Position numbers and translations under genes: made by a program | Source: Timema cristinae | Taxonomy: Eukaryota > Arthropoda > Insecta > Phasmatodea > Timematidae | Assembly: GCA_039000515.1 (NCBI GenBank) | Contig: JBCFYV010000935.1 | Span: 64,327,109 to 64,391,108 of the forward strand | Length of the DNA stretch: 64,000 nt | Direction of reading: 5' to 3' | Shown: positions 10,201-19,397 of the stretch, piece after piece | Numbering within the stretch: the first letter of the stretch is position 1 | Layout: each line of letters opens with the position of its first letter | The notes under the pieces: model-generated | Database searches by the model: none | Told to the model about the DNA's origin: nothing | The model's input: the letters and a program-made list of their open reading frames with translations, nothing else

Positions 10201-12031
10201 TATTTTCGGGCCATACGGTAAGATATAGTTACAACCCATATTTTAAAATCTTAATAAGATATGCAAGAACTTTAATTGTCAAGGAAGCTTGAAGGAAATA
10301 GGTTGTATTTGTTTACTTTCAAACTGAATTCATTTTCAGATTTTATGTTTTTCTTATTTCCTTTTTAGCATGCACTTATATTTGGGGCAATACATAATAA
10401 ATATGGACTAAATTGTGTGGTTTTTTTTCAAGGATGTGGGTCTCGAATCCTCAAATATCAAATATCCCTAAGGATTTGAGTGTCCGTTCCTATCTATCTT
10501 GTTTATAGTAGAAATGAAAGGGGTGAGAGAAAAGGTCTGTTTTTGCAGTTTTTGTAAAAAAAACCTTTTTTTAGCCAACATTGCTCCATTTGAAACATAT
10601 AGTTTAATAGTTTTCTTTACATGGTGATATCAACAGTTGTTGAATATCTGTTGAGGGTATCCTAGAATTTAACTACTATAGCTCTTCATGTTAAGGTTTG
10701 CCATCAAATGCTGTTATGGTTATTAATCAACGAGTACCTTTGAGAAGGTTCTTGTCCTGGAGCCAAGACAGAGACGTCAGATCGTCATCTTCCGCCCCGC
10801 CTTTTCCACTCTCACAGTAGTGAGGATATTGCCGGCCGCATCGCCCTCCTGTAACGACCGCACAACAGTCATGAGTCTGACAAGGGGTCAACCTACTACG
10901 GCAATAGAATAGACTGTCAATGATTGAGAGATCAGGGTTCATGTCCGAGTTGGGTGTAATGAGGGTAATTTCTCCTATTTGGTTTACCACACAAATGCAG
11001 GTACATTTAATCTAAATTTAACCTCTGATCCTTAACAGATTAGTGTGATTAGTACACATGCATATAATCTGAACAAGTACTGAAGGTTGGTGACAATACG
11101 CTAACTCATTATCAACCTCTGTAGCCTCAGTATAAAGGTGGCAGCCCTGCTACCAGGTGGTTGGTAAAACAACAAACACTCGAGTGAATAAAGTTAAATG
11201 CTGGATTTTAAAACACAGGTAACAATAAACTATGAATAGAAGAATGGAGGAAATTGTGGACAAGATGGAAGAGGGAATATAGAATGTCCCGTGATTGAGT
11301 GAGACCAAGTGGAGAGGGGGCGGCATGAGGGAATTAAGTAAAGGATGAGAAACAATGAAGAGAGGAGAAATGAAGTATGCTTTGTAGTGAAAGAAGGATT
11401 GCAGGCGGTGGTGGAAGGGATGAATGACCAAATAATGATTGATAGAGGAATAAAGGTGGAGTATGTCCAGCAGAAGAAAATGATGGGTTCAAGGAAGAAT
11501 TAGAAAGGCATATGAGAAATGAGTGGCAGATACTAATGGGGAATCTTAACAAAAAGTAGGAAACGAGAGGGTAGGGGGGTTTAGAGAAGTGTAAGGAGAC
11601 GGATGTAGACCAAGAAATTAATTATGTGCACAGAATATAATGAAAATGGCAAACAGTATAAGAAGGAAAGATAAAGCCATAAAATTACTATATAATGCTA
11701 AGTTGGGGATTAAAGGTCAGTGATAAGACAACTTTATCATAGATGAAGAAATGAAAACACAGACTGTAAACACCAGAGTAATACCAAGTGTGTCCTTAGA
11801 TAGTGATCACAGGTTACTGGTGGAAGAAATAGTGGGATGAGAATCTAGGAGAAAAGTAACAGAACAAGAAAGAAGAATAAGGGTGTATATAGTAGTATAC
11901 TGACCTTGAGTTGCATGAGCGCACTGGACAGTGAGAAAACTGGTATCACTGGTATACTGACGGCGCCCCCCTGACCTAGGGTGACACCTGGCTCATCTTC
12001 TGGTCCCGGCCTCTCAGGGGCCATCATTTAC
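1019..12031 (-). CDS. FOXN3: FOXN3/CHES1-type forkhead transcription factor gene, partial (six exons, C-terminus off window)
   Basis: Exon-by-exon reading on the minus strand gives a protein with the FOXN2/3 layout: an acidic N-terminal block ([18 protein letters not shown]), a Ser-rich linker ending MPYDPL, a complete winged-helix domain beginning [18 protein letters not shown], and a downstream conserved segment ([23 protein letters not shown]). FOXN3 proteins are nuclear DNA-binding regulators, in vertebrates linked to transcriptional repression and the DNA-damage checkpoint; that role here is inferred from family only. Coding exons are 11905-12027, 10738-10848, 7704-7894, 5644-5856, 2164-2291 and 1019-1215. 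Phases agree from exon 2 onward; exon 1 to exon 2 has two alternatives. The last visible donor shows the gene continues beyond base 1. FOXN2 is the alternative name, but the linker and the NAAAAML segment fit the single invertebrate FOXN2/3 gene. Confidence 0.93.
1375..1700. repeat. Dispersed repeat 'E', copy 1
   Basis: The stretch with GGACAAAGAGGTAATGGCT and CAACTTTGTTAAAGA recurs, diverged, at about 52907-53115 in the same orientation, at about 51840-51982 plus 52307-52360 in inverse orientation (split by a SINE), and as a short piece near 3940-4020. No coding potential or terminal repeat was recognised. Confidence 0.6.
2164..2291 (-). CDS. FOXN3: FOXN3 exon 5 (forkhead wing region)
   Basis: Acceptor ttctttctgttctag is followed by AATCTTGGA, encoding [18 protein letters not shown], the third strand and wing of the forkhead fold, then [16 protein letters not shown]. 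The exon is 128 bp, enters in phase 0 from exon 4 and leaves at AGCAG|GTAAAT in phase 2. Human FOXN3 has the parallel motif GKGSLWCIDPEYRQNL. This exon completes the DNA-binding domain. It is short and only partly open in simple ORF calls, so it is easy to miss. Confidence 0.93.
2508..2755 (-). mobile_element. SINE family A (tRNA-headed), near full-length
   Basis: On the minus strand it starts with a tRNA-like head (B-box-like GGTTCGAATCTTGG) and ends in the tail containing AACCCAGACGGGTAGTAAGA. It sits in a FOXN3 intron. The family is recognised by comparing the many copies in this window. Confidence 0.85.
3150..3400 (+). mobile_element. SINE family C with tRNA head
   Basis: The head contains an A box TAGCTCAGTTGGTAGTG and a B box GGTTCGATTCC, followed by an unrelated body (GGGTTTAACTTTTCACG) and an A-rich end. 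Bodies of the same kind occur at 19085-19285 and 23480-23670. The tRNA part lacks a closed acceptor stem, so it is a SINE rather than a tRNA gene. Confidence 0.75.
4108..4310. repeat. Tandem triplication, about 70 bp unit
   Basis: The string AAAATGAGATAATTGCAGAA occurs three times (near 4118, 4187 and 4255) with similar A-rich spacers. It lies in a FOXN3 intron. Confidence 0.8.
4530..4552. repeat. (TG)n microsatellite
   Basis: An uninterrupted TG dinucleotide run beside the LINE fragment. Confidence 0.9.
4562..4885 (-). mobile_element. Non-LTR retrotransposon fragment, RT C-terminus
   Basis: Minus-strand translation, with several stops and frameshifts, gives pieces such as [26 protein letters not shown] and a closing EFLMPP. 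These correspond to the extreme C-terminus of insect endonuclease/reverse-transcriptase LINE proteins. It is a decayed relic in a FOXN3 intron. Confidence 0.65.
5198..5525. mobile_element. MITE 'F' with perfect 11-bp TIRs
   Basis: Starts TAGGGGTGTGC and ends GCACACCCCTA, exact inverse complements, about 328 bp apart. A diverged relative is at 56243-56545 (TAGGGATGTGC ... GCACATCACC). Both interiors contain GAATCAAAGT-like motifs. No transposase is present, so it is non-autonomous. Confidence 0.8.
5644..5856 (-). CDS. FOXN3: FOXN3 exon 4 (forkhead helices 1-3)
   Basis: This 71-codon exon encodes the N-terminal two thirds of the winged-helix DNA-binding domain: [18 protein letters not shown] (helix 1), the [17 protein letters not shown] segment (helix 2), and the recognition helix within [20 protein letters not shown]. 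The N-S-x-R-H-N-L-S-L signature that contacts the DNA major groove is intact. The acceptor is gtttcag before 5856; the donor CCT|GTGAGT ends the exon at 5644 in phase 0 after KVEKAP. The open frame past the donor is intron read-through and is not counted. Confidence 0.96.
5857..7486 (-). other. FOXN3 intron 3, 3' part
   Basis: Mostly unique AT-rich sequence. It contains a C homopolymer near 6533-6545 and an imperfect hairpin at 6886-6957 (see findings). No exon was recognised. Confidence 0.5.
7487..7685 (+). mobile_element. SINE family A, diverged copy
   Basis: Head-like sequence (CACTCTCGCAATAAATGGAC, GGGGAGATCAATGTTTGAAT) then a body with CCATACAAATGTAGGTAAAC. Its end abuts the donor side of FOXN3 exon 3. 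Confidence 0.6.
7704..7894 (-). CDS. FOXN3: FOXN3 exon 3 (Ser-rich linker)
   Basis: Acceptor gtgcag precedes base 7894 and the donor CCATTG|GTGAGT after 7704 is perfect consensus. The exon is 191 bp: two bases complete the Gly codon begun in exon 2, then 63 codons follow. The sequence starts [20 protein letters not shown], passes through a low-complexity Ser run, and ends HMPYDPL, matching the MPYD that precedes the forkhead in FOXN3. A SINE copy lies about 20 bp beyond the donor inside the following intron. Confidence 0.9.
8062..10225 (-). mobile_element. Probable extent of the pogo-type element
   Basis: About 0.7 kb to the left of the transposase (8062-8082) is CCCGAAAATATACTGCA, and about 0.2 kb to its right the inverse of CCCGAAAATAAGCTGCA is found at 10196-10219. 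These could be terminal or subterminal inverted repeats giving a 2.1-2.2 kb element, a usual length for pogo. Exact ends and TA duplications are not clear. The segment 8460-8700 between left end and coding region holds short degenerate repeats of ACTTAAAATAATGTCACTT type. Confidence 0.45.
8775..9989 (-). pseudogene. Pogo-type DDE transposase, decayed
   Basis: The minus strand reads a pogo-family transposase in pieces. The N-terminal helix-turn-helix part ([17 protein letters not shown] onward) occupies 9630-9989. An in-frame TAA at 9572-9574 interrupts the following conserved stretch ([12 protein letters not shown] then [12 protein letters not shown]). The catalytic core then continues with [15 protein letters not shown] (first Asp), a frameshift near 9365, [28 protein letters not shown] (second Asp) and [13 protein letters not shown] (third Asp). 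It is therefore inactive, but the catalytic Asp residues are all still readable. Pogo elements are cut-and-paste transposons using TA targets. The copy lies in the intron between FOXN3 exons 2 and 3 and is antisense to nothing: it shares the host gene's strand. Confidence 0.9.
10738..10848 (-). CDS. FOXN3: FOXN3 exon 2 (acidic [18 protein letters not shown] block)
   Basis: The segment [18 protein letters not shown] corresponds to the conserved acidic stretch upstream of the forkhead in FOXN3 proteins. The donor CTCAAAG|GTACTC ends the exon at 10738 in phase 1 and joins cleanly to exon 3. There are two possible acceptors. A strong pyrimidine-rich TTACAG gives a start at 10848 and needs the phase-1 donor of exon 1. 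A weaker TGTGAG gives a start at 10810 and pairs with the phase-0 GTCAGT donor, adding SGKGGA before the block. The second gives the shorter protein; a transcript would decide. Confidence 0.82.
10890..11080 (+). mobile_element. SINE family A, degenerate copy
   Basis: Contains AATAGACTGTCAATGATTGA, then ACACAAATGCAGGTACATTT and a worn tail near GTACACATGCATATAA. It sits just upstream of FOXN3 exon 2. Confidence 0.5.
11220..11880 (+). mobile_element. LINE endonuclease-domain relic
   Basis: A purine-rich plus-strand region. Translation with frame changes gives [16 protein letters not shown] (the G-D-x-N-A-x-V-G region of APE-type endonucleases), [12 protein letters not shown], and [19 protein letters not shown], whose SDHRL motif is the catalytic Asp-His of these nucleases. 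It is heavily decayed and lies in the first FOXN3 intron. Confidence 0.65.
11905..12031 (-). CDS. FOXN3: FOXN3 exon 1 (start codon exon)
   Basis: The acceptor ttgcag is followed by GTAA and then ATG at 12027, so at least one noncoding 5' exon must lie upstream (above 12031). The 41 codons begin [15 protein letters not shown] and end [10 protein letters not shown]. The donor AAG|GTCAGT after base 11905 is close to consensus and is in phase 0. An alternative donor, TCA|GTATAC four bases further (exon end 11901, phase 1), also exists. The second Met could equally be the start. The Pro/Gly/Asp-rich beginning has no domain. Confidence 0.8.
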
Positions 12032-14540
12032 CTGCAAGTGCAAACACGTCCTTAGTATGTGCAGTCCTTGGCGTTTTACAAAAGACAAAATATATAATGT
12101 ATGGGCACTTAGTTCTTAATGATGTGCTTTTAAAGAAGATCTTGATTTTCAAGGTAGATTTTTATAAAACAAATAGCATGAAAAATATTTTAGAATATAC
12201 TTTGCATGTGAGGAATCAAATATATTTTATAAAATAAGGTTAAAATACTTTTCACAGCTAAACAAAAACCAGAAAACACTGATAACACAGACAGGTAGAT
12301 GCATGGGAAATTAATTGGTTAAGCATCTTAATTATGTGTCTTTTAATTGAAATTACACTGTAAATCTCTATTTGTTTGGCCAATTTACAAATAAAAGCTT
12401 GCCTAGAATGAATGTTTCTTAGTTTATTACAACCATATATTAATATGTCATCCATGTGTAACACAGGCTCCTCTTAAATCAGAGTAGGCCTAGCTACTCA
12501 AACTCTAGAATGAATTCCAGCATAGTTTTTGATTGTCAGATTTTCAACAAATGATTCTGAAAGAAAATGTTGCTGTAAAAGGTGTGTTGAACAGGCCACC
12601 AAATTTTAGTCCTTGAGCAGGTATTTTTAATAAGATATATTTCCAATCAATGACAAAATTAGTATAATAATGGAGTTCTATACAATTCATATCACCTATA
12701 ACTTCAATTATGTCTTAAAAACTTTAAATTACTTCAAGATTGGATTTTAATAAAAAAATCATCTCCTATTGAGAAACTTCACCAAAAATAAGACCCCACT
12801 TCCCCTAAAAAAATAATTCAGCGTACAACCATTCTCACACTTTTTTTAAGATCTTGATCAAAAAGTCAGTAAACAGCTATATCCAATGGCGGTGAAAAAT
12901 TATTTTGTTGTAAGGGGGAGATTAGAAAGTTTGAAATTAAAATTGTCCACCAAGTTAAAGGGATGTTTGGAGACTCAGCCCCCAGAAAATGTTTGAAACG
13001 TGAATGACCCTAGAAGATACTTTGAAAGGTCTTCATCTTGAAACATTTTGAAAACTAGACTTCTCTCCAAGACGTTTGGAGTGGTCTTCCTCCAATTTTT
13101 TTTAATGAAATTTGTATGCCCCTAAAAGCTATTATAGTGATCCTCACCTTTAAATTCCCAACATACAACATTAAAGCACTTTTCCTGATTTTTTTTATAA
13201 TGAACAAAATTCAAGTATAATTGCCGAATTTCCTAGTTTTTCCTATCAGTCGCCGCCATGTAATTATAATAAATCATAATGATTCAGAAATTATTTTCTA
13301 GAGTCAAAAAGGTTAGATCTCTTGTCCCCCAGGTTTCTCACCAAACTGCTCAATTGAACATACTCGTACATGCAGCAGTTTAGCTTAAATTTTGCAAGTG
13401 TCTTAGACCTTTATATAAAAACAAATGGAGTTGAGGTACAAGCAAGGATCGACTGACAGATTCCAAGTGGCCTGGGACTACAAATATGACGGCCCTTAGC
13501 ATACATTAATATCTGCAACTGAAGCTATGTATCAGTGTAAACTGAAGTGTAGAAGTTAAGTATTTATATCTTTATTACTGTATCAAGTAGTTTAATTCAA
13601 TCCCGAGACCATTTCAGCTACATTTCCGATATGATCAGTTTCTACCTTCTACTTACACCAGCGAAAAGGTTTCTAAATGCTTAGGCAATAGCTGGGTTTC
13701 TTTATTGATAAGTTTAACTCTCTAATTGTGTAAATTACCAAACACATGATCTTAAGTTTGTTTATAAACAACGCCAAGAAACCACAAACAAGATGGTTTT
13801 AAATTCAAAGCCATAATTTATGTTCACGACTTATGTAGGCCCTATTCTGGGTACCTAAGACTTACTGGAACTTTTGACTAAATTTAGAATTGAATGAATA
13901 CATTTATTTTAGTTTAAATAGTTATGGCAGTCCATATCAAACCGGTCCATTGGGACATCTCTTGGTGTCCCGGTCCACACCTGGGTACAAGTGTAAGGGA
14001 AGATCGCATCTAGTAACTTAAATGAATGTACCTTCACTTTTCATTTATTAATATACTGTTTGCAGTGTGTTGTCCTTAGCGACCACAAGCAAGGTCGACG
14101 CAGTGATTTACACACCAAGGTCAAGAATGAACATGGCTCTCAAGTGCAATGGAACTGGTTTGGGCTAATGTACGCTTCATATTTATGTCAGAAATATGTT
14201 TACTTTGTTAGTAGATACCTACATAACATTACCGAAATTTGTTAATATTAACAATCTACACAAAACTTAGTGGACCATGTATCAATAATAAAATTAGGTA
14301 GATATTTTTTTCATTAATTTAATAACTAGATTGTGAACAAAGTCTTCCATCTGTGTGACATCATAATCTTCACTGATAAGTGACTCCTATTATCTTGGTC
14401 CTATTCCATTCTTACTAGGCATCAAAACTTAACCAAACCTTATATTTGTTGATGTGGAAGGTTAGGTTTGTTGGGTTGGGGTAGTGTAACGTGTTAACCA
14501 TTTTGCATTAAAATGCCTTCATCTTGACCCCATCTTCAAG
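12032..14540. other. No recognised gene; FOXN3 5' intron or intergenic
   Basis: AT-rich sequence without a convincing exon, SINE head or tandem array. If the FOXN3 5' noncoding exon lies near 15.9 kb, this is its first intron. Confidence 0.4.
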
Positions 14541-14544
14541 GCCT

Positions 14545-14705
14545 TATTCATACATACATAACCACGCCATTCCCTTACGGGGTAGGTAAGAAACTGTGCA
14601 TATAGCTCAAACAACTCTGTACTTATCCACCCTCACTAACTTCCTCCACACTTCCCTATCCTTGCATACTCCCTTCTCTTCAACATCCACATGCCGAGTC
14701 ATACC
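14545..14705 (-). mobile_element. LINE fragment, RT C-terminal region
   Basis: The minus-strand frames of the stretch TACATAACCACGCCATTCCC to CATGCCGAGTCATACC resemble the terminal region of insect LINE ORF2 (a Cys/Arg-rich segment, then DRE-WRKLV). It is short and decayed; recognition is tentative. Confidence 0.4.
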
Positions 14706-15778
14706 TGCTCTTTAATTTATAAAACTCCTAATATTCATCTTTTTCCCACATTTGTCTACAATATTTAAGGACGTCATATATAACCTATCGATTCCTATTA
14801 TTAATTTAAATATATTTCATTGTTTTTTATAGAATTATTGATGTTTGTCAGTTTGCTTAGTGTAAATTCAGTAGAATATGTTCAACAAGTTGTTAAAACA
14901 ATTTAGGATAAAAGTTTTATTATAAGAAAGCTACTATCCAAATTAATTTTCAAAACTTATGTGCATGGGCAAATTTCAGAGGTCGGTGTGATCCAGTTAA
15001 TATTAAGTTGGAAAATGATAATGTAATGAGATGAGTATATAATTAACGTATAATACTAGAAAATCATCAAACAATTAATCTTTAAAGTGGTAAATCACAA
15101 TTCATTGTGAATAGTTTTATGTTGCAAAGAAAACAATGTGTACTAGCACAATAATTGTCAACGTTGTGACTTTCCTATCCTTTCGTCAGACAAAATACTT
15201 ACCTGTATTTTTTCTTGATAACTGCTTTCATACTCCCTTATATTAGAATCTTAAAAACCATTTTATTAATGGGCAAACACCAACAAAGATGTCCGACTGA
15301 CCTATTTACATTATTGTATTATCACAGATGTTTTACAACTATATAAAACACAAAGCTAGGCGGTTATAAATACTCATACTATATCACTAGATTTAAACGT
15401 AGATTTCAAGTTTTGATTTGATCATCAAATAGTTACATATAAATGAGTAAACACATATTTTCTTAGGCTTGAGAAGTAGAAATTAAAACATTCTTAACAA
15501 TTTAACAATAATGACAAATTATTACCAGCTGGTTATCATCCAAAATTAGCAGCATGTAGCTATTTAAAAAGTAATCTCTAGTTTGTAACAAATTCGAATA
15601 AGTATTTTTTGTTTACCAAAATACTATAGATATAATATCTTATTCCACTAGCGTTGCACAGAGAAATGTTTTCGCAAACAAAGCGTCCATTTTTTTCCAG
15701 GTAACGGATGAGCGGGCCAGCTGGTTTAAAACCAGTCCCAGAACAGAGTAAATGAACAACCCACCAACGCCACAATAC

Positions 15779-15904
15779 CCCTGGAGCGACAGAAACAAAC
15801 CTAGCGAGCGCTTGCACCGCAACACTGTGTTGCTGATCTTCTTCAAGATAGCGATCTGTGGTAGGCTGTCCAATCCCCAACTTAACTGTGTGCCCGCCGC
15901 TCAC
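15779..15904 (-). CDS. Candidate first exon of an unidentified gene downstream of an X-box
   Basis: ATG at 15904 opens a frame reading MSGGHTVKLGIGQPTTDR and later SVAVQALARFVSVAPG. A possible donor, CCAGGG|GTATTG, ends a 42-codon phase-0 exon at 15779, although the frame stays open to 15578. A canonical X-box-like palindrome (GTTGCTAGGCAAC, 15935-15947) ends 31 bp upstream of the ATG, the arrangement known for RFX-controlled ciliary genes. I do not recognise the protein and found no downstream exon. It could instead be a noncoding 5' exon of FOXN3, whose start-codon exon needs an upstream partner on this strand, or chance. What is seen is the frame, the donor and the palindrome; the gene is inference. 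Confidence 0.3.
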
Positions 15905-15934
15905 TGAAATCTTTCACGTGTCGCATTTAGGATG

Positions 15935-15947
15935 GTTGCTAGGCAAC
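15935..15947. promoter_or_regulatory. RFX X-box-like palindrome
   Basis: GTTGCTAGGCAAC has perfect GTTGC/GCAAC arms around a 3-base core, the known RFX-dimer arrangement. It sits in a locally GC-rich stretch immediately upstream of the 15904 ATG. Confidence 0.55.
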
Positions 15948-16259
15948 CACAGTGCGGCTTTTCTCGTGCTTGGCGCGACAACGGCACAAGTCACAGTTCC
16001 CATGTTTAGAATAATTACAGTGCATTTGAATCTGGCTGGTAAAGTAGGATTCTGGTGGGAAGAAATTTTATAAAAATACAAACATTTTTCGAGATTATTA
16101 TTATTTTATAGGTAAAGATAATATTTATCAAACGTGACAGTTTCGATCACATGATTGACGTATAAATATATAAAAATTGACTAAGCAACTTTTATAGCTG
16201 AAAAAAGTCTTACCTGAATTTAACTATAACGTGCTATGTACACTGCATTTACACTGAGA

Positions 16260-16333
16260 TTAGCAAGCTTACCTTGACAGGTTACACTATGGTTTAGGGA
16301 CTATTGTTAAATCTGTCAAGGTAAGACTGCTAA
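16260..16333. other. Strong stem-loop, 21-bp arms
   Basis: 16260-16280 and 16313-16333 are inverse complements at 19 of 21 positions with a 32-base loop. A second, competing pair (TATGGTTTAG, 16289-16298, with CTAAACCATA, 16330-16339) overlaps it. No array or transposon edge was recognised around it. Confidence 0.7.
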
Positions 16334-16763
16334 ACCATATATTTTTGTATTAGGCCCACTTTCGACCCCCATCATTGGTTGAAAGTAACTGAAATTTAGC
16401 CTTCTATAAGACTAATTTTAAAATTAACCAAAAACTTTACGTAAGACTTTCGTTTGGATCACTGTATAGTGTGTCTTTAAATCATTTTAAAAGGCTTTTT
16501 GATAAAATAAGACAGTAACTTTCCGGGCAAAAGGAGAGTAAGTCAAACCACGCGGACTATTAGAATCTTAATCTAAGGGATAAGGATGATGGGTTGCACA
16601 ATGAATGCGTAGGCGCAGTCTCCCCCCCCCCTTCCCTTCCGTCTTGGAAGTCTTCCACCGCGGAGCACGCATCATCACCGCCTGACCTTGCCCGAAACAG
16701 GCGCACGGGGGTCTTGGACCCGAAATTGGGCGACGACGGTTCACCACAACTCCTCGACATAGC

Positions 16764-18480
16764 CAGAGGTGGACTGGGAGATATCCTCGTAGACAGGAGT
16801 GGACTGGGAGATATCCTTGTAGACAGGGTGGACTGGGAGATATCCTTGTAGACAGGGTGGACCGGGAGATATCCTTGTAGACAGGGTGGACCGGGAGATA
16901 TCCTTGTAGACAGGGTGGACTGGGAGATATCCTTGTAGACAGGGTGGATTGGGAGATAACCTTGTAGACAGGGTGGACCGGGAGATATTCTTGAAGACAG
17001 GGGTGGACTGGGAGATATCCTTGTAGACAGGGTGGACTGGGAGATATTCTCGAAGACAGGGGTGGACTGGGAGATATCCTTGTAGACAGGGGTGGACTGG
17101 AAGATATCCTTGTAGACAGGGTGGATTGGGAGATAACCTTGTAGACAGGGTGGACCGGGAGATATTCTTGAAGACAGGGGTGAACTGGGAGATATCCTTG
17201 TAGACAGGGGTGGACTGGGAGATATCCTTGTAGACAGGGTGGACTGGGAGATATCCTCTTAGACAGGAGTGGACTGGGAGATATCTCTGTAGACAGGGGT
17301 GGACTGGGAGATATCCTCATAGACAGGGGTGGATTGGAAGATATCTCTGTAGACAGGGGTGGACTGGGAGATATCCTTGTAGACAGGGTGGACTGGGAGA
17401 TATCCTTGTAGACAGGGTGGACCGGGAGATATCCTTGTAGACAGGGTGGACCGGGAGATATCCTTGTAGACAGGGTGGACTGGGAGATATCCTTGTAGAC
17501 AGGGTGGATTGGGAGATAACCTTGTAGACAGGGTGGACCGGGAGATATCCTTGTAGACAGGGTGGACCGGGAGATATCCTTGTAGACAGGGTGGACCGGG
17601 AGATATCCTTGTAGACAGGGTGGACTGGGAGATATTCTCGAAGACAGGGGTGGGACTGGGAGATATCCTTGTAGACAGGGTGGATTGGGAGATATTATTA
17701 TTAGCACTGCGTCTTACTACCCATTCGGGTTATACGCACTTACGCTAATGTGTAATGGTAGGGTGATTGTGAGATGAAATGGAGGACCTACAGTTTAACG
17801 TGGAATCCGAACCACGGTGGAGGCCTGGCATTCCCCACATTCACAAGATGTCTTGTCAGAGGTGAAGGAAGGGTTTGGTAATCAGATTGGGAGATATCCT
17901 CGTAGACAGAGGTGGACTGGGAGATATCTTTGTAGACAGGGGTGGACTGGGAGATATCCTCGTAGACAGGGTGGATTGGGAGATATCTATGTAGATAGAG
18001 GTGGACTGGGAGATATCCTCGTAGACAGGGGTGGACTGGAAGATATCTATGTAGATAGAGGTGGACTGGGAGATATCCTCGTAGACAGGGGTGGACTGGG
18101 AGATATCCTCTTAGACAGGGGTGGACTGGAAGATATCTATGTAGATAGAGGTGGACTGGGAGATATCCTCGTAGACAGGGGTGGACTGGGAGATATCCTC
18201 GTAGACAGGGGTGGACTGGGAGATATCCTCTTAGACAGGGGTGGACTGGAAGATATCTATGTAGATAGAGGTGGACTGGGAGATATCCTCGTAGACAGGG
18301 GTGGACTGGAGATATCCTCGTAGACAGGGTGGACTGGAAGATATCTCTGTAGACAGGGGTGGACTGGGAGATATCCTCTTAGACAGGGGTGGACTGGGAG
18401 ATTACCTTGTAGACAGAGGTGGACTGGGAGATATCCTTGTAGACAGGGTGGACTGGGAGATAACCTTGTAAACAGGGGTG
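16764..18480. repeat. Minisatellite M1, 29-30 bp unit, interrupted by a SINE
   Basis: Roughly 50 copies of a unit containing GGTGGACTGGGAGATATCCT and TGTAGACAGG. The array is cut by a SINE at about 17696-17885. The left part has mostly 29-30 bp units; the right part alternates types in about 120-bp (four-unit) blocks, visible by comparing 18060-18150 with 18180-18270. The long open frames here (both strands) are repeats of the unit, not genes. Confidence 0.97.
17696..17885 (-). mobile_element. SINE family B, 5'-truncated, inserted in M1
   Basis: Contains the SINE tail and body (CTTACTACCCATTCGGGTTA, GTCAGAGGTGAAGGAAGGGT) but not the tRNA-like head. It is flanked by direct repeats of the array sequence GATTGGGAGATAT on both sides, a target-site duplication. 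Confidence 0.85.
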
Positions 18481-19010
18481 GATGAAAAACCACCTTCGGT
18501 ACAAAAGCGACCGGGATTCGGACCCCGACATCACCAGTCCAGTCTATCGCGGAGGGTGACGCGACCACACCTAATGGTTCCCACTTGTTCCAAACGGTAG
18601 CAGGTCCCTCGGAGACGGTACAACGACCCGCCAGGTGTGTGGGGTAACGGTAGGGAGGTCACTTAGGTGAGGAACGCGGGTTGGTTGACCGACAGCGCTG
18701 CAATTACTTTCATTATTTGCGAGGAACTCTTCTTCAACGGAAGTGTCGTACCTTCGTTCTGTTATATCCGTGGCGTTGCTCGGCTATACGCATGTTGGAG
18801 TAACAGTAGGAATGAGGAAATGTATCGGCATTTTCTTGGAGGTAGAGTGGGGGTAACCTAGTCCCGATATCCCCGTGATCTGAAGTCCAGTACAAACAAC
18901 ACGAGTGTGTCGCCCTCATTAGATCAATTAGGGTACAAGTTTCCTTGCCGGGCCCATTATGGGTTTTTTTTTAGCACCGCGTCTTACAATCCGTTACGGC
19001 AAGAAATTAG
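18481..19010 (-). mobile_element. SINE family A fragments and unassigned sequence
   Basis: 18481-18575 resembles the family A head region (GGACCCCGACATCACCAGTC) directly abutting M1, and 18972-19005 is an isolated tail (TAGCACCGCGTCTTACAATC). The sequence between is moderately GC-rich and unassigned. Confidence 0.5.
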
Positions 19011-19084
19011 ACCAAATTAGAAACATAATTATTTCCAATATGTTAACATGTTTTGTGAAAACAGAATCAATACATTCCCGTCCG

Positions 19085-19285
19085 ATATCTTAGCTCAGTC
19101 TAGTGAGTCTGTCTACTAAACTAAGGGTCCCGGGTTCGATTCCTGACAAGGCCAAAAAAAGTATCATATTTCATAGGTAGAATGTGGGTTTACTTTTTCA
19201 CGGTGATAACGGCTTGAGTGATGTGTGTTCTGTACATCATGTGCTGATATAATCAATCGGTTTAGAAAGTACACGTTAAAAAACC
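19085..19285 (+). mobile_element. SINE family C copy
   Basis: tRNA-like head with TTAGCTCAGTCTAGTGAGTC and GGGTTCGATTCCTGAC, body GTGGGTTTACTTTTTCACGG, then GTGCTGATATAATCAATCGG. It matches the copy at 23480. Confidence 0.75.
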
Positions 19286-19397
19286 TCTAATATTCATTTT
19301 TCTAAAGCACCATCCTAAATAACTTAAAGTGTTGGTGTTATTATTTTATTTCTGTAAATCTATAAACGCAGATTTCAAAATTGTTGAATATATATAT

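Noticed and set aside
16568..17707. 379-codon open frame on the minus strand, and the 168- and 103-codon frames nearby
   Set aside because: They translate the 29-30 bp minisatellite in all registers; open only because the unit lacks stops. No domain, start context or splice structure.
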